NCBI RefSeq assembly: GCF_900114255.1
Contig: NZ_FOSL01000002.1
Span: forward strand, 310,001-374,000
Origin: Neomesorhizobium albiziae
Lineage (GTDB): Bacteria > Pseudomonadota > Alphaproteobacteria > Rhizobiales > Rhizobiaceae
Length of the DNA: 64,000 nt
Reading direction: 5' to 3'
Position 1 is the first letter of the stretch; each line of letters begins with the position of its first letter. This document shows positions 45,477-53,560 of this stretch, in pieces. The notes under the pieces are model-generated. The model saw only the letters and a program-made list of their open reading frames with translations, was not told the origin of the DNA and ran no database searches. The translations under genes and the position numbers were made by a program.

Positions 45477-46070
45477 ATGGTAAAGAAACCAGCAGCAGCA
45501 AAGTCGAGTAAAGCAGGTTCCGGAGCAGCCGCGGCCGTTGCCGCGCGGGCGAAGGATGCAAAGAAGGCAGTTGCAGCAAAGCCCGCCGCAGCCGCCAAGA
45601 AACCTGCCGCCAAACCGGCGGCAGCCAAGGCAGCCAGCAAGGCCGCCGCACCGGCGAAGAAGCCGGCGGCAGCCGCCAAGGCCAACGGCAAGGCAGCAAG
45701 CAAGACCGCAGCGCCGGCGAAGAAGCCCGCTGCGAAGGCAGCCGCGGCGAAGAAGCCTGCAGCCGCCAAGGCAGCAAGCAAGACCGCGGCGGCGAAGAAG
45801 CCCGCCGCGAAGGCGGCCGCGGCAAAGAAGCCCGCGGCAGCCGCCAAGTCAAACGGCAAGGCAGCAGCGAAAGCTGCTCCGGCCAAGGCGGCAGCCAAGA
45901 AGCCTGCCGCCGCAGCAAAGCCGAAGGCCGCGGCCAAGTCCGTCGCGGCCAAGGTGACGAAGGGCGTCAAGGCGGCAGCGACCGGCGCACTCGGCGCGGT
46001 GTCGATGGCGGCGAAAGCACTGACGTCCGACAAGAAATCGTCAGCGAAGAAGCCCGCCAAGTCGAAATAA
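45477..46070 (+). CDS. Histone H1-like Lys/Ala/Pro-rich nucleoid protein
   Basis: A 197-residue protein made almost entirely of Ala, Lys and Pro in degenerate repeats such as KKPAAKAAAAKKPA, KANGKAASKTAAPAKKPA and KSNGKAAAKAAP. This is the composition of bacterial histone H1-like proteins (AlgP/Hc2 type), which bind DNA through the charged tail. The C-terminal 45 residues (VTKGVKAAATGALGAVSMAAKALTSDKKSSAKKPAKSK) are less repetitive. AAGGGGAG precedes the ATG. The repetitive coding sequence makes length changes by slippage likely. Confidence 0.85.
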   Translation: MVKKPAAAKSSKAGSGAAAAVAARAKDAKKAVAAKPAAAAKKPAAKPAAAKAASKAAAPAKKPAAAAKANGKAASKTAAPAKKPAAKAAAAKKPAAAKAASKTAAAKKPAAKAAAAKKPAAAAKSNGKAAAKAAPAKAAAKKPAAAAKPKAAAKSVAAKVTKGVKAAATGALGAVSMAAKALTSDKKSSAKKPAKSK

Positions 46071-46391
46071 TTTCGGGGCCGGCGACCGCATCGGCCCGCC
46101 GGCCTCTACCCATCAAGACCTGGAGCCAGTTCCATTCCGATCATGTCGGAATGAGGCTCTGTTTCTTTGTTGGGTATTTTTCCGAAACCAGTCGCCACTT
46201 TTAAGGCCACGTTCTGGAAGCCAGCCGCATTCCGATCATGTCGGAATGGTGCTGGTTGGTGCGGCTCGTTGATCCTGCAAGGTCGCGCTCTGTGGCCTTG
46301 ATCGCGTAGCTGTCGCGAGACGTCTTTTCGTTGCAGTCAAACAAAAGGCGGCAGGGCAAAGCCCCGCCGCCTTTTTGTTCGACCGAGAAAA
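46071..46391. repeat. Intergenic region with two copies of a palindromic repeat
   Basis: The palindrome ATTCCGATCATGTCGGAAT occurs at 46134-46152 and again at 46229-46247, 95 bases apart, each with related flanks (a CCAG start and GGxxCTG after it). Between them lies a T-rich segment. These look like dispersed rhizobial repeat elements. A terminator at 46343-46375 fills the remaining part. No gene was seen. Confidence 0.7.
46343..46375 (-). terminator. Intrinsic terminator of the sugar-oxidoreductase operon
   Basis: AAAAGGCGGC (46343-46352) pairs with GCCGCCTTTT (46366-46375), with a further GGGC-AAA-GCCC stem inside. Read on the minus strand it follows the stop codon at 46392 by 17 bases and ends in a TTTTGTTT tail. 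It is nearly symmetric and could work in both directions. Confidence 0.85.
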
Positions 46392-47564
46392 TCAGAGCTT
46401 CATCCAGGCGGCATTCTTCTTCGACGAGCGCACGCAGGCTTCCACGAAGGCAACGCCCTCGACGCCATCCTGCACGGTCGGGAAGATGACATCCTTGGCG
46501 GGCTTGCCGTTCTTCTTGCGCGCGGCGCGGATGGCGCGTGCTGCTTCCGCGTAGATGTTGGCGAAACCCTCGAGATAGCCCTCGGGGTGGCCTGACGGAA
46601 CGCGGCTGACGCGCGCCGCGGCAGGACCCGCACCGGCGCCGGCGCGGGTGAGCAACTGCTTGGGCTGGCCGAACGGTGTGAACCAGAGATAGTTCGGATC
46701 AGCCTGCACCCATTCGATGCCGCCCTTGGTGCCATAGACCCTGAGCTTCAGGCCGTTCTCGTGGCCTGGCGCTACCTGGCTCGCCCAGATCATGCCCTTG
46801 GCGCCGCCCTTGAAGCGCAGCATGACGTTGGCATTGTCGTCGAGCTTGCGTCCCGGCACGAAGGCGTCGAGATCGGCCGACAGGCTGTCGAGCTCCAGGC
46901 CGGAGACGAAACGGGCGAGGTTGTAGGCATGGGTGCCGATGTCTCCGGTGGCGCCGCCGGCGCCCGACTGTTTCGGATCCGAGCGCCACGATGCCTGCTT
47001 CTGGCCGGTGGCGGCGAGATCCTCGGTCAGCCAGTCCTGTGGATACTCGGCCTGCACGATGCGAATGTCACCGAGTTGGCCCTTCTGCACCATCTCGCGC
47101 GCCTGCCTGACCATCGGGTAGGCGGTGTAGTTGTGGGTGAGCACGAACACCTTGCCGGTCTTTTCCACCAGCGCCGCGAGTTTTTTGGCTTCGGCGAGGG
47201 TGGCTGTCAGCGGCTTGTCGCAGATGACGTGAATGCCGGCTTCGAGAAACGCCTTTGCCGCCGGAAAGTGGACGTTGTTGGGCGTGACAATGGCGACCGC
47301 CTCGATGCCGTCTGGCCGCTTCGCTTCCGCCTTCGCCATCTCGGCATAGGAACCATAGCTGCGTTCCGGGTCGAGACCGATCTCGGCGGCGGACGCCTTG
47401 GCGCGCTGAGGGTCCGACGACAGGGCGCCGGCAACCAGCTGGAACTCGCCGTCCATGCGCGCCGCGATGCGATGCACGGCGCCGATGAAGGCGCCCTGGC
47501 CGCCGCCGACCATGCCGTAGCGGATCGGACCGACGCCTGATTCAATTTTTGTGCCGCTGACCAT
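46392..47564 (-). CDS. Gfo/Idh/MocA-family oxidoreductase 1
   Basis: A 390-residue NAD(P)-dependent sugar or cyclitol dehydrogenase. The Rossmann start is RYGMVGGGQGAFIGAVHRIAARMDG, the catalytic lysine is in HVICDKPLTATLAEA, and SGAGGATGDIGTHAYNLARFVSG carries the catalytic histidine region. The C-terminal half is the usual substrate domain. It is the last gene of the minus-strand sugar cluster; an adjacent isomerase-like gene suggests they act in sequence. Exact substrate unknown (inositol- or glucoside-type by family). Confidence 0.9.
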   Translation of the reverse strand: MVSGTKIESGVGPIRYGMVGGGQGAFIGAVHRIAARMDGEFQLVAGALSSDPQRAKASAAEIGLDPERSYGSYAEMAKAEAKRPDGIEAVAIVTPNNVHFPAAKAFLEAGIHVICDKPLTATLAEAKKLAALVEKTGKVFVLTHNYTAYPMVRQAREMVQKGQLGDIRIVQAEYPQDWLTEDLAATGQKQASWRSDPKQSGAGGATGDIGTHAYNLARFVSGLELDSLSADLDAFVPGRKLDDNANVMLRFKGGAKGMIWASQVAPGHENGLKLRVYGTKGGIEWVQADPNYLWFTPFGQPKQLLTRAGAGAGPAAARVSRVPSGHPEGYLEGFANIYAEAARAIRAARKKNGKPAKDVIFPTVQDGVEGVAFVEACVRSSKKNAAWMKL

Positions 47565-47583
47565 TTTTTGTCCTTCCTTTTTT

Positions 47584-47649
47584 GGGCAGTAGGCAGCGGG
47601 CAATCGGCAGTAGGCGATGGTTTCGCGGGCTACCTACTGCCTACTGCCC
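47584..47649. repeat. Short inverted repeat between cluster genes
   Basis: GGGCAGTAGGCAG (47584-47596) and its exact complement (47637-47649) flank a 40-base loop that itself holds another GGCAGTAGGC copy. It sits between the isomerase-like gene and the downstream oxidoreductase gene. Repeated GCAGTAGGCAGTAG runs are common in rhizobial spacers (from memory). Confidence 0.7.
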
Positions 47650-47658
47650 ATTGCCGTC

Positions 47659-48714
47659 TCAAATCCCCATCATCGCCCGCAGCATTTTCTTGTCGGTGGC
47701 GCCGCCGGCAAAGTCGTCGAAAGCCTTTTCCGTCACCCGAATGATGTGATGCTGGATGAAGGGAGCGCCTTCGGCAGCGCCATCTTCCGGGTGCTTCAGG
47801 CAGCACTCCCATTCAAGAACCGCCCAGCTGTCATAGCCATATTGCGCGAGCTTGGAAAAGATGCCGCTGAAATCGACCTGTCCGTCGCCCAGCGAACGGA
47901 ATCGTCCGGCGCGGTTCATCCAGCCCTGATAGCCGGAGTACACGCCCTGCCTGCCCGTCGGATTGAACTCGGCGTCCTTGACGTGGAACGCCTTGATGCG
48001 CTCGTGATAGATGTCGATGAAGGCGAGATAGTCGAGCTGCTGCAGCAGGAAATGCGACGGATCGTAATTGATGTTGCAGCGTTTATGGCCGCCGACCGCC
48101 TCTAGGAACATTTCGAACGTCGCGCCGTCGAACACGTCCTCGCCTGGGTGGATCTCATAACCGACGTCGACGCCGTTATCCTCATACGCATCGAGGATCG
48201 GTTTCCAGCGCTTGCCAAGCTCGGCGAAGGCTTCCTCGATCAATCCGGCTGGCCGCTGCGGCCAGGGATAGAGATAGGGAAAAGCCAATGCGCCGGAGAA
48301 GGTGACCGAGGCATTCAGGCCAAGATTGCGCGACGCCTTGGCGCCGAACTTCATCTGCTCGACCGCCCATTTCTGCCGCGCCTTGGGATTGTTATGGACC
48401 GAAGGCGGCGCGAAGCCGTCGAACTGGCTGTCATAGGCTGGATGCACGGCGACGAGCTGGCCTTGCAGATGGGTCGACAATTCGGTGATTTCGACGCCCG
48501 CCTCGGCGCAGATGCCCCTCACCTCGTCGCAATAGGTTTTCGACGAAGCGGCTTTCTTGAGGTCGAACAGGCGGCCGTCCCAGGTCGGGATCTGCACGCC
48601 CTTGTAGCCGAGCCCGGCGGCCCACGCCGCGATGCTTTTCAGCGAATTGAACGGTGCCGCGTCACCCGCGAACTGCGCCAGGAAAATCGCCGGCCCCTTC
48701 ATCGTCGTCGCCAT
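47659..48714 (-). CDS. Sugar phosphate isomerase/epimerase (xylose-isomerase-like TIM barrel) 1
   Basis: A 351-residue AP-endonuclease-2-type TIM barrel. Metal-binding residues appear in VGYEIHPGEDVFDGATFEMFL, NINYDPSHFLLQQLDY and IKAFHVKDAEF, with a final VLEWECC. These match the inosose isomerase/hydroxypyruvate isomerase-like superfamily. It probably interconverts a keto-sugar produced by the oxidoreductase encoded next to it. The start is at 48714 (MATTMKGPAIFLAQF). Confidence 0.88.
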   Translation of the reverse strand: MATTMKGPAIFLAQFAGDAAPFNSLKSIAAWAAGLGYKGVQIPTWDGRLFDLKKAASSKTYCDEVRGICAEAGVEITELSTHLQGQLVAVHPAYDSQFDGFAPPSVHNNPKARQKWAVEQMKFGAKASRNLGLNASVTFSGALAFPYLYPWPQRPAGLIEEAFAELGKRWKPILDAYEDNGVDVGYEIHPGEDVFDGATFEMFLEAVGGHKRCNINYDPSHFLLQQLDYLAFIDIYHERIKAFHVKDAEFNPTGRQGVYSGYQGWMNRAGRFRSLGDGQVDFSGIFSKLAQYGYDSWAVLEWECCLKHPEDGAAEGAPFIQHHIIRVTEKAFDDFAGGATDKKMLRAMMGI

Positions 48715-48745
48715 CTTATTTCCTCCCCGATCATTGGCAGGCCGG

Positions 48746-50365
48746 TCAGCCGTCGCGGCCCGTATAGCTGAAATAGTCGAAGTCCGCCGGAAGTGCCGCG
48801 CCGCTCGTATCGAAGGCCGCCATGCCGACGAAAGCGCCGGTAAAGGAACCGTGCTCGCCGCGGCCACCTTCGTCCGAGATCACGCTGGCGTCAAGAACTG
48901 GTCCTACCAGATTCCATCTTTCGTCGTTCCAAACGAAAAATTTCAGCTCCGCACCTTCAATCTCGGCTGCGATGCGAACCGCGCCTTCGCCCGGAAGCGG
49001 CAGTGGCTCGGCCAGTGGAAAGGAAAGCTTGCCGTCCGGCCAGTCTCCTGGGCAACTGAGCACGGTAAGGACGCGACCCTTTGCGGCATCGTGGGTTATG
49101 GCCAGGAAATGGAATTTGTGGCGGTTGTAATAATGAACCAGACCCGCCGCTTGCTGGAATGTCGAAGGGCTGAAAACGAGTTCGGTTTCGACGCGGAAGG
49201 AAAAGTGCTCCTGCCGCCGCGCCACCAAGGATTGGTCGTACCAACTTCCGATGGATTCGCGCCCGTAAAGACGCAGCGACCCCGGCTTTTCAACGAGCGA
49301 GAACAGTCGCTCGGGATAGGGCGTGCGCAGCCATTGAAAGTCGGCGGGCAAATCCTCGGCGTCGAAATCGTAGCGGATTTCCGATGGCGCCGGCCGGATG
49401 CTTTCGGCAACGCCCGAAGGCGCCGGCACCGAGACACGCGGCACCGGTTCGTTGCCGGAAAGCCTCAGCCAGCCGTCGGCGCCCCACGCGCATTTCTGGA
49501 TCGCCGTCTCGCGGCCAAGCGGCGAGCGCCGGAGCCCCGGCAATGGCCGCGAGCAGAGATGGGTGTGGTACACCTCGCCGTCCGGCGTATCGACGATCTG
49601 GCCGTGGCCGGCGCGCTGCAGCGGCGCGTCGGGCGCATCTTTCGATGTGATGACGTGAATGTCGGGATGCAGTTCGTAGGGCCCGTCGATCTGCCTTGAG
49701 CGCGCCATGGTGACCGCATGATCGTAGCCGGTGCCACCCTCCGCCGTGGTGAGGTAATACCAGCCATCCTTCTTCAGGAGATGCGGACCTTCCACCAGGC
49801 CGTGATCGCTGCCGGAAAAAATGTTCTTCACTGGACCAACGAGCCTGCCTGCCGCCGCATCGTATTCCTGCAGCAGGATGCCGGCGAATGACGGATGTTT
49901 CGGATTTCCGCCGACACCATGCGAGACATGATTCCACAGCATGTTGAGGAACCACTTCTTCCCGTCGTCGTCATGGAAGAGCGATGGATCGAAGCCCGAT
50001 GAATTGACATGGACCGGATCGGACCAGGGACCTTCGATCGCCGGCGCGGTGACGATGTAATTGTGTGCGTCCTTGAAATTGCCGTCGAGCCGCTTGACGT
50101 CGGTGTAGACCAGCCAGAACTTGCCGTCGGCATGGGACAGGCAAGGCGCCCAGATACCGCCCGAATCCGGATTGCCGCGCATGTCGAGCTGGCTGGCGCG
50201 GTCGAGCGGCCGCTTCACCAGTCGCCAGTTCACCAGGTCCGTGGAATGATGGATCTGCACGCCGGGATACCACTCGAAGGTGGAGGTGGCGATGTAATAA
50301 TCCCTTCCCACCCGGCAGATCGATGGGTCTGGATTGAAGCCGGGCAGGATCGGATTGCGGATCAT
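48746..50365 (-). CDS. Glycoside hydrolase family 43 enzyme, probable beta-xylosidase
   Basis: A 539-residue protein without a signal peptide, so acting in the cytosol on imported oligosaccharides. The N-terminal five-bladed propeller (1-310) begins NPILPGFNPDPSICRVGRDYY with the catalytic base Asp; the third conserved Asp is in SSGFDPSLFHDDDGKKWFLNM, and the acid Glu is in LVEGPHLLKKDGWYYLTTAEGGT. The C-terminal 200 residues form a beta-sandwich of the xylosidase type (GH43 subfamily 11-like). Xylosides or arabinosides are the likely substrates. It follows the aldo/keto reductase gene by 14 bases. Confidence 0.93.
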   Translation of the reverse strand: MIRNPILPGFNPDPSICRVGRDYYIATSTFEWYPGVQIHHSTDLVNWRLVKRPLDRASQLDMRGNPDSGGIWAPCLSHADGKFWLVYTDVKRLDGNFKDAHNYIVTAPAIEGPWSDPVHVNSSGFDPSLFHDDDGKKWFLNMLWNHVSHGVGGNPKHPSFAGILLQEYDAAAGRLVGPVKNIFSGSDHGLVEGPHLLKKDGWYYLTTAEGGTGYDHAVTMARSRQIDGPYELHPDIHVITSKDAPDAPLQRAGHGQIVDTPDGEVYHTHLCSRPLPGLRRSPLGRETAIQKCAWGADGWLRLSGNEPVPRVSVPAPSGVAESIRPAPSEIRYDFDAEDLPADFQWLRTPYPERLFSLVEKPGSLRLYGRESIGSWYDQSLVARRQEHFSFRVETELVFSPSTFQQAAGLVHYYNRHKFHFLAITHDAAKGRVLTVLSCPGDWPDGKLSFPLAEPLPLPGEGAVRIAAEIEGAELKFFVWNDERWNLVGPVLDASVISDEGGRGEHGSFTGAFVGMAAFDTSGAALPADFDYFSYTGRDG

Positions 50366-50379
50366 CGAGGCAGGCACTT

Positions 50380-51429
50380 CTACTTCTTGCGGGCCGGACC
50401 CTTGCGTTCCGCCGAGGCGGCCCAGAGGTTGATATCGGCGTCACGGGCGTAGGTGTCGATCTCGGCCAGCTCCGCGTCGGTGAAATCGCGGTTTTTCAAG
50501 GCGCCGACGCAATCCTCGACCTGCCCCGGCCGGCTGGCGCCGATCAGCGCGGAGGTGACGCGTCCGCGGCGCAACACCCAGGCAAGCGCCATCTGCGCCA
50601 GCGTCTGGCCGCGCCGTTCGGCTATCGCGTTCAGCGCGCGAATGTTGGCGATGTTCCTGTCATTGAGGAATTCGGGGTTGAGCGACTTGCCCTGCGCGGC
50701 GCGCGCATCGTCAGGAATGCCGCCGAGATATTTCGCGGTCAGCATGCCTTGCGCCAGCGGCGAGAAGACGATCGAGCCGATGCCTTCGCCTTCCAGCGTA
50801 TCGAGCAGGCCATCATCTTCTACCCAGCGGTTGATCATCGAATAGCTCGGCTGGTGGATGAGGCAGGGCGTGCCGAGTTCGCGCAGGATGCTTGCCGCCT
50901 CGCGGGTTCGCTGCGAATTGTAGGACGAGACGCCGGCATAAAGCGCCTTGCCGGAACGCACCGCATGGTCGAGCGCCAGCATGGTCTCCTCCAGCGGCGT
51001 GTCGGGATCGAAGCGGTGCGAATAGAAGATGTCGACATAGTCGAGCCCCATCCGCTTCAGGCTCTGATCGAGGCTGGCCAGCACATATTTGCGGCTGCCC
51101 CATTCGCCATAAGGGCCAGGCCACATCAGGTAGCCGGCCTTCGAGGAAATGACCAGTTCGTCGCGCAAGCCCGCGAAATCGGTGCGCAGGATTTCACCGA
51201 AGGCGCTCTCTGCGGATCCGGGTGGCGGACCGTAATTGTTGGCGAGGTCGAAGTGGGTGATGCCGAGGTCGAATGCCTTCTGGCAGATGGCGCGCTTGGT
51301 CTGGCGCGGCGTGTCCTCGCCGAAATTGTGCCACAGGCCGAGCGAGATCGCGGGCAGCTTCAGGCCGGATCTGCCGCAGCGGTTGTAGACCATGGTTTCG
51401 TAGCGTTTTTCGGCGGGCTGCCAGGGCAT
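50380..51429 (-). CDS. Aldo/keto reductase, YghZ/MgrA-like
   Basis: A 349-residue NADPH-dependent reductase. The opening YNRCGRSGLKLPAISLGLWHNFGEDTP, the catalytic Asp-Tyr-Lys-His set in FDLANNYGPP, SSKAGYLMWPGPYGEWGSRKY and YSHRFDPDTPLEE, and the end TSALIGASRPGQVEDCVGAL identify the AKR14 group (L-glyceraldehyde-3-phosphate reductase). It may reduce a sugar aldehyde in this cluster. The ATG at 51429 (MPWQPAEKRYETMVYNRCG) matches the family N-terminus. Confidence 0.93.
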   Translation of the reverse strand: MPWQPAEKRYETMVYNRCGRSGLKLPAISLGLWHNFGEDTPRQTKRAICQKAFDLGITHFDLANNYGPPPGSAESAFGEILRTDFAGLRDELVISSKAGYLMWPGPYGEWGSRKYVLASLDQSLKRMGLDYVDIFYSHRFDPDTPLEETMLALDHAVRSGKALYAGVSSYNSQRTREAASILRELGTPCLIHQPSYSMINRWVEDDGLLDTLEGEGIGSIVFSPLAQGMLTAKYLGGIPDDARAAQGKSLNPEFLNDRNIANIRALNAIAERRGQTLAQMALAWVLRRGRVTSALIGASRPGQVEDCVGALKNRDFTDAELAEIDTYARDADINLWAASAERKGPARKK

Positions 51430-51580
51430 GATGATTCTCGCAAAGCGTTTACTCTCCCTTGTGGGGAGGGTGGCCCGAAGGGCCGGGGTGGGGAGGTCAG
51501 AGCAAGGGTGTTTTAGGCACCTCGCCGGGTTTTCTCCACCCCCAATCCCGGCTCCGAGCTCCATTCCATTGGGTCCGTTA

Positions 51581-51610
51581 GCCGACCCTCCCCGCTCGGG
51601 GAGGGTCGGC
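51581..51610. terminator. Hairpin between the two halves of the sugar cluster
   Basis: A perfect 13-bp stem (GCCGACCCTCCCC at 51581-51593, complement at 51598-51610) with a 4-base loop lies 12 bases after the stop codon of the second Gfo/Idh gene on the minus strand. No U-tract follows, so it may be a dispersed repeat that reduces read-through. The rest of 51430-51622 contains further GC-rich CCCTCCCC/GGGGAGGG dyads of the same kind. Confidence 0.6.
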
Positions 51611-51622
51611 CACCCCTGCGGC

Positions 51623-52768
51623 CTATTTCTTCTTCTTGCTCAGAAGCGCCTTGGCTTCCTTGATGCCAAGGGCTGCCGGCCTTTCGCAGGTGGTTTGCAT
51701 GTCGATGAACTTGCCGGTTTCACCCGATTTCAGGATAGAAGTCATCACGTCGACGGCATGAAGTGCCGCCTCCAGGGAGCAGCGGTGCGGCCTGCCTTCG
51801 GCAATCGCGATCGCCATGTCGGCGAGGCCCGCGGAACGGTAGTTGGCCATCGCGCCCTGGCTGTGCTTCTGGTTGGGCACGCCGAAGGGATGATCCCATT
51901 TCGGCGCCTTCTTCACCGGCTTGCCGCTCTTCGAATAGCGTACGGCGCCGCCGAAGAAATTCGGGTCGGGAACGTGGATGGTGCCCTCCTCGCCGTAAAG
52001 TTCCATCGGGGCATGGCCGTGGTCCCAGACATCCCAGCTGGCATTGAAGGTGACCGCCGCGCCATTCTCGAATTCCAGCAGCGCCAGGATGGTCGTCGGC
52101 GTGTTCACCGGCACCTTTTCGCCGTAGCGCGGCTTCGAGGTGATGGTGCGCTCCTTGGCGGGGATCGTGGTAAGGGCCGCCACCCGCTTCACCGGGCCGA
52201 TCAGCTGGATCAGGTTGGAGATGTAATAGGGCCCGAGATCGAGGATCGGGCCGCCGCCGGGCTGGAAGAAGAAGTCCGGGTTCGGGTGCCAATGCTCCAT
52301 GCCGTGGCTCATCACATGGCAGGTGCCGCTTGTGATGCGGCCGAGCTTGCCGCTGTCGATGAGATCGCGCGCAAGCTGGTGGGCGCCGCCGAGAAAGGTG
52401 TCGGGCGCCGAACCGACCCGCAGGCCTTTCTTGTCGGCGCGCTTCTTCAGGTCGAGCCCTTCCTTGACCGCAAGCACGAAGGGCTTTTCCGAATAGACAT
52501 GCTTGCCCGCGTCGAGAACCTGTTTGGACACATCGTAATGGACCGCCGGCACCGTCAGGTTGACGACAATGTCGATGTCGTCGGACTTCAGCAGGCCGTC
52601 GACGCTTTCGGCGCGCACGCCATACTCCTTGGCGCGTGCCTTCGCAGCGTCCATGTTGATGTCGGCGCCGGCACGCACTTCGATGCCTTTGAACAGCGGC
52701 GCCAGCTGGAAGTAGGTGGTCGAGATGTTGCCGCAGCCGATGATCCCGACGCCAAGTTTTTTTGCCAT
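51623..52768 (-). CDS. Gfo/Idh/MocA-family oxidoreductase 2
   Basis: A 381-residue dehydrogenase. The Rossmann motif is LGVGIIGCGNISTTYFQLAPLF, the catalytic lysine lies in HVYSEKPFVLAVKEGL, and the conserved PILDLGPYYISNLIQLIGPVKRV follows, with a HWHPNPDFFFQPGGG segment. It is distinct from the first oxidoreductase of the locus. It pairs with the TIM-barrel enzyme encoded 12 bases upstream, and both likely act on the sugar that the ABC system imports. Confidence 0.92.
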   Translation of the reverse strand: MAKKLGVGIIGCGNISTTYFQLAPLFKGIEVRAGADINMDAAKARAKEYGVRAESVDGLLKSDDIDIVVNLTVPAVHYDVSKQVLDAGKHVYSEKPFVLAVKEGLDLKKRADKKGLRVGSAPDTFLGGAHQLARDLIDSGKLGRITSGTCHVMSHGMEHWHPNPDFFFQPGGGPILDLGPYYISNLIQLIGPVKRVAALTTIPAKERTITSKPRYGEKVPVNTPTTILALLEFENGAAVTFNASWDVWDHGHAPMELYGEEGTIHVPDPNFFGGAVRYSKSGKPVKKAPKWDHPFGVPNQKHSQGAMANYRSAGLADMAIAIAEGRPHRCSLEAALHAVDVMTSILKSGETGKFIDMQTTCERPAALGIKEAKALLSKKKK

Positions 52769-52780
52769 GTAAATCTGCTC

Positions 52781-53527
52781 CTAGAAATTCTGCGCGGCTG
52801 CGTATGACAGCCTGGCGAAGCGCGTCGCGTCGCTCGGATTGTCGTGTTCCATGACGAAAAATTTGGCCGGGGTCTTGTCGCGCAGGAGCTTGTAGAGCCC
52901 CTTCCAGTCGACTGTGCCGTGGCCAACGTCGGCCCAGCCATCCTGGTCCTGGTTCTGGCCGGCCGTCGCGATATCCTTGACGTGCACCGCGACGATGCGC
53001 GGGCCGTATTTTTCGATCCATTCCTTCGGATCGGCGCCGCCGCGGATGACCCAGGCGACGTCGATCTCCCAGCCGATATCCGGGGCAGCGTCGAGAATAT
53101 GCTGCTGCGGCACTGAACCGTCGGCAAGCCGCACGAACTCGAAATCGTGGTTGTGCCAGCCGAAGCCGATGCCGGTGCCCTTGAACCGCGCGCCGATCTT
53201 GCCGAGGCGCTGGCCGAATCCGCGCCATCCGGCCGCGTCCGACGGGCGAAGGTCTTCGGTAATGTGCGGGCACGCCACCAGCTTCATGCCGAGCGTGTTG
53301 ACGATGCCGAGGGCCTTGTCGAAGTCGTTTTCCAGCATGTCGAGCGAGAAATGACCGCTCGGCATGGCGAGGCCGTTCCTGTCGAGTGTTGCGCGCAGCC
53401 TGGCCGGGTCGTCATAGAGACCGCCGAAACCCTCGACATTCTTGTAGCCGATCATCCCCAGCGTCTCGAGGACCTTGTCCCAGGGCTGGAAGTTGCGCGC
53501 GCTATAAAGCTGAAATGACCAATCCAT
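52781..53527 (-). CDS. Sugar phosphate isomerase/epimerase (TIM barrel) 2
   Basis: A 248-residue xylose-isomerase-like TIM barrel, shorter than the first one in the locus. Metal-site residues lie in IGFGWHNHDFEF, IGWEIDVAWVIRGG, IVAVHVKDIA and FFVMEHDNPSD. Many members are annotated as inosose dehydratase- or hydroxypyruvate isomerase-like without proven substrate. It is co-oriented and 12 bases from the second Gfo/Idh gene, forming a dehydrogenase-isomerase pair. Confidence 0.9.
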   Translation of the reverse strand: MDWSFQLYSARNFQPWDKVLETLGMIGYKNVEGFGGLYDDPARLRATLDRNGLAMPSGHFSLDMLENDFDKALGIVNTLGMKLVACPHITEDLRPSDAAGWRGFGQRLGKIGARFKGTGIGFGWHNHDFEFVRLADGSVPQQHILDAAPDIGWEIDVAWVIRGGADPKEWIEKYGPRIVAVHVKDIATAGQNQDQDGWADVGHGTVDWKGLYKLLRDKTPAKFFVMEHDNPSDATRFARLSYAAAQNF

Positions 53528-53560
53528 ATCTCTTGTCCGTCTTGTCTTGGGGTGGGGTGA

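Noticed and set aside
45477-46070. Possible CRISPR or tandem repeat array
   Set aside because: The repetition is the coding sequence of a Lys/Ala/Pro protein; unit lengths are irregular and there are no spacers.
51428-52807. Plus-strand open frame of 459 codons
   Set aside because: Antisense to the second Gfo/Idh gene; low-complexity Arg/His-rich translation without motifs.
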